From the NCBI GenBank assembly GCA_963576475.1, contig OY754978.1:9670299-9734298 (forward strand): a DNA stretch of 64,000 nucleotides. Direction: 5' to 3'. A program made the position numbers and the translations under genes. The notes under the pieces were generated by a model. The model was not told the DNA's origin and made no database searches. It was given only the letters and a program-made list of their open reading frames with translations. How positions within the stretch are numbered: position 1 is the stretch's first letter; each line of letters opens with the position of its first letter. Below, piece by piece: positions 1 to 41,294 of this stretch. The stretch comes from Molanna angustata. Its lineage: Eukaryota; Arthropoda; Insecta; Trichoptera; Molannidae.

Positions 1-1568
1 AGTTATTAGGTAATACACAGTGAATTCTTGCAGCTAAAATATAAAGTACCAATATCTTTCCTACAGAGATAGAAAAAAAACGATATGAAGGTACATATTA
101 ATGATATGTGGTAAAGCCGGTTGCATCTAAGAACTCAGAAGCTACAATAAAAACATAATACCATAGACGGGTCGTTTACCCTTCACCTCTGTCAATAATA
201 TTTCATTCGACTATATTTACTGATATTTACACTATTCAAAAAAAAATGTAAACATTACAGCTGAATATTGTATGTGCCTCGAAAGTACTCAATAATAATT
301 GACATCAAAGTTGTGAAATTGAATCATTTGAACGATAACGGTAAAAAGCACAGGAATCGAATAATAATGAATTAGGTAATTTCAACGTCATATTATTGTC
401 ATCGTGGCCTACGATACTATCATGGTTCTACACCAAGGTCACGTGATATATTTACGAATAAACCCGTATATCGTATTTAAAATAGGAACAATAATTAATT
501 CATAATAAAGTTTAAAACCACAGAGCGCGTGATATTAATTTTCTATGCATTATATGAAATAGACTGCCGCGTTCTTATTTTAAATGTCAGGACGAAAACC
601 ATAAGTTTAATACGCGCGAATTTTCTACGAAAAGTTAAGTAGTTTGAAAATCTAACCTGATTCTGATTGGAGTTGTAAAAGTTCGAGATACCGGCACTTT
701 GAAAGCCTCGCGACAGACACGTCAACAATCACCGATTCACTGTTTACAACTGAACCACGTTATATTCTCTTTGCCACCAACCACTGAACCAAACTGAACC
801 ATAACTGAACACCATAGAAAAGAGATTAACACTGAAGCAGAAGCAAGTCAAGTGGTATCATCGTCATCACGAACGTCATCCTAAATCCTCATTGCCACAG
901 GTTTTTTTGCTAATATCATATATCATACAGTCATGCTATTTGCGATTTTGTTCTGGATGTCAATTATCAATAAAACGAGAGATACAACTACTACGAAAAG
1001 TGTTGAAATATTGTTCTTTCATTAGAAATATCTATTTATGTATATATTTTTTTCAATACATAAATAATTCAAATACTAGTTTACAACAAACGAATAAGCG
1101 AAAATGTACACTTTAGAAATGATTAATAGTGCTGGTATATTGATGACATTTTTTACGGTAATTCTGGATATGTATTTCCAATATATGATTTAATAACTTT
1201 ATTATAGAAATTTTAAATTTAATCGAATCTTAATTTTATTTGGAATCATTTAATAAAAAAAACATCAGTGATTATAAAAGTACTTATGGAAATATTTATT
1301 CAAACAATTTGCTTAAATTTTAATTCAAGGATGGAAAACTTATTTTCAAAAAGCTATTTGAAAACGATAAAAAAAACAACAACGTTTAAAATTTTACATT
1401 TCATCACAGCACTTCATATTTTTTTTAAATTTCGCGCGTATTTTAGGCTCAATATTGCCATAATATCAAAACTGCTTTCCAATAACTTAAAAATCTCATG
1501 TATTGCCAATAATAACAAATTTTTCAAATAAAATGATGTTCACTATGAAAAATCATTTTTGCATAGTT
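1..1568. other. Left flank without a recognised gene
   Basis: AT-rich sequence with only short chance open frames. No family motif, splice-bounded exon or inverted repeat was recognised. It ends in the AGTT target site (1565-1568) of the LTR element that follows. Confidence 0.5.
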
Positions 1569-2619
1569 TGATATTTCCATAGGTATTGTGATCGATATAT
1601 TTCCATGCATTATGATATCAAAGAAACCCAATTACCATTATTTTACTTCGGCATAATGTATTTTTTCTATTAATTCTGGGAACGGCTTATAACGGCCCAC
1701 CAGGCCTTGTTCATATATTTAAGTATTGTCTTTTCTATTGAAAATAAATGTAAAATGCATCAAGCAGATTCCTGGAATTTTGGCTTTCACCCGGTGGTAC
1801 GGGTTGGTTCTTCAGTATAACCCCCCCCCCTCCCCTACTCCATGTTCCACGGGGCGCTGGGTCGCCCGGCTGTAGTCGAGTCGATCAGTTGTCATTCGGT
1901 AGTTGTCAGTGTGAGTGGTCGGCCAGTGGTATATCGAGTTTAACACGTGTCGAGCGGTCTATCTTATAAAGTTGTACAGTATAGTGCCACGTGCTAGGGC
2001 TCTCGGATGGCTCTAGTTTTTTTTTTCTGTGTATACTAATATATTGATTGCATGGTAGAGACTAAGTGTGTTTCAGATCCATCTAATCAACGGGGGTGAA
2101 TTTAAGATAGTTTAAGTTACTATTAAAAATAAAAATAACTTAAATAATCGCATAATAGTAAATAAGTGTGTTTCAGGTCCATATAACCAACGAGGGGTGA
2201 ATTTAAGCTAGTTTTAAGTTATTTTTAATTAATATAAAGTGATATGTAGTGTAAGTGTTTCCTCTACAGTCCCGTTACGAGACCAGCAGTTTGGTAAGAT
2301 CTTTCCAGTTATGTATAATATTATTTTTACCATGCCTGTATTTGTATGTATTTGTCTTTTCAGGCACATCGCAGCCGATTATGTTTTATTTGATTTTTAT
2401 TTTCAGGGGCAGAGTTTAATGTTTATTTTTATTATGCTTTTCAGCTTCTTTAGTTATCAATCTCGCGTCCCAACGTGGGACTAGTATTTTTCTCCGCCTT
2501 CTCTAGATATCGATTCGCGTCCCAACATATGGGACCAATATATTTCTTCCCAGCCTCCTTATATCAACCTCGCATCCCAACGTGGGACTAGTACTCTTCT
2601 CCCCCTTCTTCATTTGTCA
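1569..2619 (+). repeat. Left LTR of LTR-A element
   Basis: It is 1051 bp, TG...CA bounded. An AATAAA lies near 1744 and a C-run with a GC-rich block at 1800-1870. The 3' 160 bp contain repeated GTCCCAACGTGGGAC-like motifs. An open frame of 81 codons (2239-2484) is repeated identically in the right LTR. Confidence 0.88.
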
Positions 2620-3369
2620 ATTGGCCCCCAAAACGTGGGACATTTTAAAACAGTAGTTTTTAACGAACCGCCCTGAGATTTAAGTTTTGTTTGTAGATAG
2701 CTGTGTTTTTTTAAGCGTTTTATTTTTAAGAATGATTTTTTATTCATTTTACTGATATTGAAATATTTATTTGTCGGGATACTTGAGCGTGTTTTAATAA
2801 CTGTTGTTTTCACAGACCACGTGGAGATTTTCAGTTGTAGAAATTTATTACTGTTTTGATAGTTATGTTTTTTTGAGGTGGATTTTCTTTATATATTTTC
2901 GGTCGTTATATATGTATGTTTTTATCGAATAATAGAACGTGATGACGAAATCAGTGGTATACTTATAAAAATATGAGACTAGATTTGTAGCGAATAATAT
3001 AAATGATAATATAAACCGCTATATTATAGATTTGCTGTTATATTATGTTAGCCCGGGAGTATAATGTTTATTTTATTTTTAAATATTTTAAACTTATGTT
3101 AAATCAATAGAATATTTAGTACTATTTTTACAAAGTCGGATAGTAGAGGATATGTAAGCGTTTTTTTTTTCGAAGAAATTTTTTGTTGGTGTTGTTGTGA
3201 GTTGTTCTAAATAAATATAACCTGCGTTCCACCAGGTAAAAACACGTGGAACTGGCGCCCTGATTATGATGATGATTATAATAATGTAATGACGTTTGAA
3301 GATATCGTGACCTCACGGGAGGTAGAAAATAATTCTGTATGAGATGAAGATTGATGAATAATAAGTCTG

Positions 3370-4660
3370 TAGGTGACGAATTCATTATAACTCTGACGAA
3401 GTTTCGTGAATTCTGTAGGCAAAGCATAATTCTGTAGGTGAAGAATTTAAAATAAATCTGACGATGGAGGTGGAGATTAAATCTGTAGCTGATGAAGTTG
3501 TTGTGGTTTATAACTCTGACGATAAAGGTGAATTATAAATCTGTAGATCATGATGTTATGGTGGTTTATAGCTCTGACGGTGGAGGATGATAATAAATCT
3601 GTAGTTGATGAAGCATGGTGGTTTATAACTCTGACGATGAAGGTGGATAATAAATCTGTAGATGATGAAGTTATGGTGGTTTATAAGTCTGACGATGAAG
3701 GTGATTAGTAAATCTGTAGATGGTTTTGATGAGTAATAAAAATTCTGTGAATGAAGAATGAAGTTGTTTGGAGGATAATGATGATCCCAATTCTTTAGAT
3801 TTTGCTGTAGTGGTTGTGGAGGCTGTATGTGCATAGAGAGGATGATGACGATGTAAAGACCGTGGAGGCTAATAGCGAGAAGATACGCATCATAAGAAGT
3901 AGTTCAGAATTCGCGTCGGAAGTAGAACTGGTAGTCGCGCCAGATACGTCGAGCAGTAGGAAGCTGATAGTTGATTAGATACGTAGGATGAAAGGAAGCA
4001 AGCAGATACGTCGATAGGTAGCAAGATGATGATGAAGATACGTCGGATGAAAGAAGCAAGTAGAAACGTCGAGAGGTAGCAAAATGATGATGATACGTCG
4101 GATGATGAGAAGCTCCTGAGAAATTCGAAGAAGACCGGTAGTCGCGCCGGATCATGAGTAAGGTACGCCAGTAGTTGCGCTGAGTAGTAATGAGATGAAT
4201 AGGTACGAAGAGGAGTATAATGACGGAATTACGAATAAGAATACAATATAGACGATCTATGTGTTATTGGTAGGATTAGCCTCCCCGCAGATAAACTAGA
4301 CGATTGATGATTCTCTTTATGTAACATTGATAGACTCTACAGCCACTCGCAGTTTAATTCGCGCAGATTTGGATGGACATTTGACCCAAAGAGATAACGA
4401 TTTGTAACGAAAGCAGAATTAGACTACTCGAAATCGAACGTTTAGATGAAAGGAATAAGTTTTAGTAGTAGCCGGTTAACGAAATGTAATAAGATGAAAT
4501 AATGACGCAATGAGATGAGATCTTGACGAAGTAAGATAAGCTAACTATATAATAAGACGAGATAATGACGCAATATGATGAGATAATGACGTAAAAGGAT
4601 GAGATAATGACGTAATCGGATGAGATAATGATTTAAAAAGATGAGACAAAGACGTGATAA
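3370..4660 (+). repeat. Degenerate tandem repeats inside the LTR-A element
   Basis: The interior is built of several imperfect tandem arrays. About 3420-3720 repeats AAATCTGTAG..GATGAAG, GGTGGTTTATAA and CTCTGACGATGAAGGTG with a period near 65-75 bp. About 3980-4110 repeats AGATACGTCGGATGAAAG-like units. About 4550-4640 repeats a 22-bp unit of the form GATGAGATAATGACGTAA. The arrays may derive from an acidic-repeat coding region, but stops interrupt every frame. Confidence 0.65.
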
Positions 4661-5246
4661 TTGATAGATAAATAGCAGAATACGGCGTGATGGATTTTTA
4701 GTGTGTTATATGCCTTTGGGAAAAAGTGCGGTATTTTTATTATTTAATTGAGAGGACAACGTTAAATAAATCACCGAGGAAAATGAGATAACGGATGGAC
4801 ACGAATGAATCAGCCGACGAAGTAGAGGTATTAGATAAAGGGACTTGCGGAAGATGTTGTATTGCGATTGAAGATAGATATGAGCGTAAAACTATGTAAA
4901 TTCGTTATGACGTTGAGTTATCGGAAATCGAATTGTATTATGGATAGTTGTTATACGGTTTTGTTTGTTCGGTGGTTGGAAGCGATTGTGGTATGGTATT
5001 GGCCCCATTATAATTAAGGTGAAGCTTCTTCGCGATGCGGTTTTCTGGAAGCGATATTAAGCGTTACATATACGTTTATCAGAAAAGAAAATGTTATTAT
5101 GTAGAACATTGCGGTGGAAAGAAGAATTGTGTTTAGTCGTGTACGTTCTCGCTCTAGTAATGCGTTTAATTTTGTCTGATTATATTATGATATTTGGTTT
5201 CTTTTGTCTTTGCATGGATTATCTCGATCATAAAAGGAGAGGCGAT

Positions 5247-6287
5247 TGATATTTCCATAGGTATTGTGATCGATATATTTCCATGCATTATGATATCAAA
5301 GAAACCCAATTACCATTATTTTACTTCGGCATAATGTATTTTTTCTATTAATTCTGGGAACGGCTTATAACGGCCCACCAGGCCTTGTTCATATATTTAA
5401 GTATTGTCTTTTCTATTGAAAATAAATGTAAAATGCATCAAGCAGATTCCTGGAATTTTGGCTTTCACCCGGTGGTACGGGTTGGTTCTTCAGTATAACC
5501 CCCCCCCCTCCCCTACTCCATGTTCCACGGGGCGCTGGGTCGCCCGGCTGTAGTCGAGTCGATCAGTTGTCATTCGGTAGTTGTCAGTGTGAGTGGTCGG
5601 CCAGTGTTTAACACGTGTCGAGCGGTCTATCTTATAAAGTTGTACAGTATAGTGCCACGTGCTAGGGCTCTCGGATGGCTCTAGTTTTTTTTTTCTGTGT
5701 ATACTAATATATTGATTGCATGGTAGAGACTAAGTGTGTTTCAGATCCATCTAATCAACGGGGGTGAATTTAAGATAGTTTAAGTTACTATTAAAAATAA
5801 AAATAACTTAAATAATCGCATAATAGTAAATAAGTGTGTTTCAGGTCCATATAACCAACGAGGGGTGAATTTAAGCTAGTTTTAAGTTATTTTTAATTAA
5901 TATAAAGTGATATGTAGTGTAAGTGTTTCCTCTACAGTCCCGTTACGAGACCAGCAGTTTGGTAAGATCTTTCCAGTTATGTATAATATTATTTTTACCA
6001 TGCCTGTATTTGTATGTATTTGTCTTTTCAGGCACATCGCAGCCGATTATGTTTTATTTGATTTTTATTTTCAGGGGCAGAGTTTAATGTTTATTTTTAT
6101 TATGCTTTTCAGCTTCTTTAGTTATCAATCTCGCGTCCCAACGTGGGACTAGTATTTTTCTCCGCCTTCTCTAGATATCGATTCGCGTCCCAACATATGG
6201 GACCAATATATTTCTTCCCAGCCTCCTTATATCAACCTCGCATCCCAACGTGGGACTAGTACTCTTCTCCCCCTTCTTCATTTGTCA
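5247..6287 (+). repeat. Right LTR of LTR-A element
   Basis: It is 1041 bp, directly after the purine tract, and matches the left LTR except for the 10-bp deletion near 5607. It ends TTTGTCA followed by the AGTT duplication. Confidence 0.88.
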
Positions 6288-6291
6288 AGTT

Positions 6292-7201
6292 TGATGAGCC
6301 CTCTCTCCGACCACGAGGAAACATCAAAGCCAATGTGAGGAAGAAAAGGAGACAAATGATGGTGACACTATGAAATTATAGTAGTACGGCGCATTTATTC
6401 AAAATATCAGTATAGTTGGTCCATGGCAATTAAATAATAAAAAAAACAAACACAACAACAGAGTTCAACAAAACAACAAAACAAAACAAAGAATAAAAGT
6501 CCAACTCTCAAACACAACCGAGCACGAAGAGACGCCGACCTGAAGGTGCAGCCCCAGGGTACAGCGACATCCTCTCTCCAGGCATGTCACTGTCTTCCAC
6601 GTGGTGGCTGAAAGTCCGGCGGGGCCCAGCCTCTGCGTCAGGCTGGCAGGTCCTTCTCGTACTCGGCATAGTTTCCTCTTCTCCTCTGCCAGGCAGTCAC
6701 CCATGGCTGGCTCCGTGCCACATGGCAACGCTATGAAGGCGTAACTCGACAGAGGTGGCAGGTCAGCTGGGAGCCTCACCGGAGGCGAACCGACGCCCCT
6801 GACGACACGGAAAGCCCCTCGTGGTCCAATCTGCGAGCCGCCGCGTTCCCTGCTGCGGTGGCCCAACACTGCGCCCTGCCTCCGCGCCCCTGCCCTGTTG
6901 ATGCCCTCATCTTGGCTCCGTAGCACCGGCAGCGTCCATGCGCGTGACGTGTCCTGTCACGCAGACCTCCTGCGTCGTCGAAAATACGGCCGCCATCGGG
7001 AGCACATGTCGACCGATGACGGCGTCACACCAAACCATCCGTCTTTCACCAGAGTTGAACGCCAAGAGAGCGCGTGCTAGCTGCCAGTCTCGTTGCTCGC
7101 CCGCAAAACAGCCAGCGCTAGTATCTTTCCAGGTATGTTGCCGTGGAAAAAAATTAAAAATATTGTATTGTTTTCGGCAAAATTTATTCTCGGGCATAAC
7201 A
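6292..7201 (-). mobile_element. Solo LTR, family LTR-B
   Basis: A 910-bp reverse-strand copy of the LTR found at 48679-49601 and 49853-50775. On the plus strand it begins TGATGAG and ends GGGCATAACA. It is flanked by AGTT on both sides (6288-6291 and 7202-7205). It is visibly more diverged than the two LTRs near 49 kb. The left AGTT is also the right duplication of the LTR-A element, so both insertions used the same tetranucleotide. The frames open within it are not protein genes. Confidence 0.87.
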
Positions 7202-7205
7202 AGTT

Positions 7206-8810
7206 CATATATTTTTTTGTATTTCAGTATTTAAATTGATAAATTTTTGTATATACAAATCACCAAGTTATGCCCCTAGTGGCCATATATACATAATTTA
7301 AAAAATAAAAACTTGTTTATTTCTGCTTTTTGTTCTCAGCCTTCTCCCATAACATAGCCATGTTGCAATCTCCAGTTGTCACACGCAATAACTCGAAAAA
7401 TCTCTATCAGAAGGATTTCCAACACCAACACTCTTATAATGAATGTCTTAGTATCTCCAGAAAGCTTCTTGATCAGGAAATCAGGCATATCAGTACCCTT
7501 ACCGTTAATACTTGAGTCTAGTATGCTTTGCAAACACCAGTTTCTCATTCACAATCACCAGCTCACCCAGACACTGAATCAACTTCCTGTTCTCTGACCC
7601 AGAATACTTCAATCATCATTAACTCGGGGAGGAAAAGCTGAGAGTCTCCAGACATAATAGAATGCTTCAAAAAAGGAGTTAACCCAACTCAGCTGAGCTC
7701 GAGAGTGAATTTCTGATTTTTCCTTGAAAAATTGGGATGATTTTTGTTGTCGTGGTTGAGATGAAAATAAAACTTGTAGTAAACAATATTTAGAATATAG
7801 TTTATTTTGAAATATGCATAAGAATTAGTCAATAGAAGGCAGTCAAGACAGTTGCAGACCAAAAGCAAAGCTAAATTAGATTAGCTTAGCTCGCAAGGCT
7901 AGTCATTTTTCATACTAGTGTGCATACCGCAAATATATGAACTAACTGAACTATGTAAAGCTAAGTTAGTTGTGTATACAGACCCAAGCTATGCGGGGGG
8001 CTAAGTCACGCACCTCCCACCTCATGACACATCTCCGCGCCTTCGTTGCCTAGTTCAGTATCATAGAAAAGAGAAATATTTTTCAGTATCGTCGAATGCC
8101 TTGTGCGTGACGGACTGTTGTCAATCTATTTAGCAGTCTTTTGACTATTGTGATTCAAATAAAAAAATATGTTATATGGAAAAGGATAACAGAGGAAATA
8201 AATAACACAAATTTGAATTATTTTTTTCTGTTCTGATATTCATAACAATTTTAATATAAAAGGTATATTTTTTTGTTATAATTACTTTAAACAAACAACC
8301 AATCTTTCGATAAGTATCTTGTGAAAAAAAAATAAGAGAAAATTAATATCTTAATCCATAGTTATATTACCTATATTTTAAATAAAAAGTATATATCAGA
8401 TATTTAGGTGAGACGAAACTCGATGGTGAAACGAAAGGCAGCGTTTTCTTTGAGATTTCTAGTGTATATGGGAAAATAACAAGCATTTCCAAATTTCATA
8501 TTTTGAAAAAACTTTTCTGTTATGTCAGAATTTTGACTTACGACTGCTGCGATAGACAGTGCCAAACTATAGATTTCACAAGTTGAAGTAAATTCAAATT
8601 TATTCTGAATTTCGACAATATGACCGCAGGAAGGAAAAGTATAGGAACAGTGGAGGTGGTGGTGCATTCAGTATATAGCAGACTGAACTATCTTGTAATG
8701 AATAAAAAAAACACAAATATTTACTTCTAGACAAATTGGATTAATATATTTATCAACAAATACAGTAAATAATATTAAGACATCTTAAAATAAAATATTA
8801 CACAACCTAT
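7206..8810. other. Region downstream of PTCD2, no gene assigned
   Basis: No family was recognised. Minus-strand frames at about 7336-7690 show coding-like stretches (for example KGTDMPDFLIKKLSGDTKTF and SENRKLIQCLGELVIVNEKL) that need frameshifts to join, so a decayed gene or retrocopy is possible. A minus open frame of 87 codons at 8404-8667 has no recognised homology. The remaining sequence is AT-rich. Confidence 0.3.
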
Positions 8811-38750
<29,940 letters not shown>

Positions 38751-38864
38751 TTTGAATATTGATTTTTTTTTACTTATTCTTCAATAAATAACCTGCAAAT
38801 ATTTTTTAGGTTATAAAACTAAACACAAAATTATGCAAGGTCTAATGTCAAATTAATCTTAGAT

Positions 38865-39462
38865 TAGCGACGGGGAAAAATGAGTGATCCGTATTATTTG
38901 ACCGGATCATTAAATTGAATCGGTGACTCACGGTTCACGTTGCCACAACGATCCGCTCATGACCCATACATCACTCTCACACTTTCTATCTCATAGAAAA
39001 TATATCGTTAGAATGCGATACACATACCGACTCATGGCAATCATCGATTCACAACTAATTCATTATGGTTCATAAAATCTAATTCATTGCGGTTCTTAAA
39101 TATGTTAAGCAATTTTGACCGCAACATACTTTGAAAAACAAATACGTAACGTCTATAATTGAATATACTATTTTGAAGGCGATCTTCGATTCACGACTAA
39201 TTCATTATGGTTCATAAAATATTTAAGCAATATTGACCATTAAGTACATTGAAATGCAAACATTTTAACGCCTACATTTGCATATCATATTTTGAATCGG
39301 TTTTGTTTTCTCTGTCATACTACGTACATGTTATGTACGATAGATAAGGATAGCTATATTTGAATCATATTGAATCGAAGAGCGAATTGATGATCCGCAT
39401 AAATTTCATGAATCGATTTTAAAAGACAGGATCATACAAAAATATCGAACTTTGCACCACTA
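38865..39462. mobile_element. hAT-type MITE upstream of PTCD2
   Basis: A 598-bp element flanked by perfect 8-bp duplications TCTTAGAT (38857-38864 and 39463-39470). Ends TAGCGACGGGG and CACCACTA are weak inverted repeats. Internal repeats ATTCATTATGGTTCATAAAA occur twice. There is no coding capacity. The 8-bp duplication points to hAT transposase. Its edge is 115 bp from the PTCD2 start codon, so it may supply promoter or 5' UTR sequence. Confidence 0.78.
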
Positions 39463-39470
39463 TCTTAGAT

Positions 39471-41294
39471 AGATAAAATAAAATTTCCTTCTATGGATAA
39501 CTCGGGGTTGTCTGTTAACAAAATAATAACACTGTAATCACTACATAAGGTAATCACTTGTTTTTTAAAACAAAATTCCATGTACATACTTTGTTGTAGC
39601 TAATAAACATTCTAGTTGTGTCTTTAATAAATTATTAAGTTGTTGGAAAAATATCAAGTTGTATGCACGCCGGTGGCACTCTATTGGTAGCACTGGTTTT
39701 ACTTTACGCTTACATCTCCAAAGGTGGCGCTATTTATTTTTTTTTTATGTTGGTATTTTTGAAAATGCAATGTAAAATTTTCAAACCTTCAGCATACTTC
39801 AGTTGTGTTTTGTTGTTTGTTGTGACGCGAAACATTTTGATCCTTTAAAATCTTGAAGTAAACCAGATAATAAATATAACACGTGTGATTTTGTAAAATT
39901 CTTGTTGTTTTCGGTGTTCATCTACATACACACTATCACGCCATGTGATGGTGATGGTGTTAATCTATTGCCAGCTTTTTGTGTTTTTCGATTATCTTCG
40001 CAAGATGGCTGACAAGTTTTGTTGTGTTTTGAATAAATTGTCAAGTGAAATACGGCGAAGTGAAGTTATATAGTTTCCCGAAAATCAGTATTAAATCTTT
40101 CTTTGTGGAAAATAAATTTAAAAATCTAATAATCTACAATGCACATTTTATTTAGAACAATGTATTTTATGAATTATTTGGCATGATTTTTGAAAGATTG
40201 CAAATAAAATCCATCATAAGTGTTTTTTTTTTAATAAATAATGATTGAAAAATGGTTATTTTTTATTGAAGTTATCCTTGAATCCATTCCTTAAAGCTGG
40301 AAACATTAAAAATGGAAATTAAAATTTGCCATGGACCGGTCGCGTATTCATTGCCCCTATAGCGGAGATGCGAGAAACCTTATGATTATCCGGTTACAGC
40401 TTCTATGTATTGAGTGACACATCTGAAGTATACTGAAAGTTTACTTCCATATTATCTGTGGTTGTATGTATATTATATGGTGGAGAGTTGCAATGGTTAG
40501 GATAGGGGCAGATAACAATAGGGAGGAAGAGAGGCTCGCAGCTCCTTAACTAGCTCTCTTATACACCCATTTGATTTATTAGACACTCCTGGAAGAAACA
40601 CGCCATCATCGGTGTTTTTCGAGAGTTCATGGTGGCTGTCACTTGGAAGACACTTTACCTTCCCACAAAGACATCACTACACTTTGCAACCAAAGTGATG
40701 ACAGAATTCCTTGCATTGAGGGAAGTCGTCTTTTTCGACATTCTTTAAACTCCACAAGGAGGTCGTATCAACTCATAAAAATCTTTATTTTTTTAATAAT
40801 GTATAATAATACATATTCATTACATTCTCGTCGGTCAATTTCAAATCCTCACTTTTTTATATATAGTCGCACTGCACTATCCTTTTTTATGTTTATAAAA
40901 TTTGAATAGAAAAATTATATTCATTATTTCTCAATGACACAATTAAAATTAAATTTTATATTGAGTTTTATTTTCAAACATCTCCCAGAAAGAAAATTTA
41001 AACTTACAGCTAATTTTTTAAGGCAAAAATAAAACCATACGTAATCAGAATACTTTAATTTGATAGATTTTGATGAGAGACTAGTATTATTTGAAGATCA
41101 ATCATAGATAAAATACAAGAATAGGTGAAAATTTTTCAGCAATGGTTTGTCCAGTCTGAAAATTATTTTTTAAGCAATAGCGAACATTTGGCATTGAGAG
41201 ACCAATATCAATAAATTGATTAAAAATGTCTTAAAAACATAATGGCACCACTGCAGACAATATCTTTTTAGAAAATCAATTGATTTTGATATAC
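39471..41294. other. Intergenic region between PTCD2 and the zinc-finger gene
   Basis: No gene was recognised. A short frame from 40005 (MADKFCCVLNK, stop, FPENQ) faintly recalls the start of a THAP DNA-binding domain from P-element transposases but lacks the second zinc cysteine. The remainder is AT-rich and unassigned. Confidence 0.4.

Larger units (their letters stand above)
1569..6287 (+). mobile_element. Non-autonomous LTR retrotransposon, family LTR-A
   Basis: Two direct LTRs (1569-2619 and 5247-6287) begin TGATATTTCC and end TTTGTCA. They appear identical except for a 10-bp indel (GTATATCGAG present near 1930, absent in the right copy). The element is flanked by AGTT at 1565-1568 and 6288-6291. 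A primer-binding-site candidate TGGCCCCCAAAACGTGGGAC lies 2 nt after the left LTR (2622-2641), and a purine tract AAAAGGAGAGGCGAT lies directly before the right LTR (5232-5246). Together these fix the plus orientation. The 2.6-kb interior shows no gag, protease, integrase or reverse-transcriptase motif, so mobilisation would need proteins from another element. A 4-bp duplication fits Ty3/gypsy-type integrases better than BEL or copia, but the superfamily is an inference. Confidence 0.88.

Noticed and set aside
6465..7234. Several overlapping frames on both strands in a GC-richer block
   Set aside because: They lie inside the solo LTR-B, and their counterparts recur in all LTR-B copies at 48678-50579 and 56645-56952.
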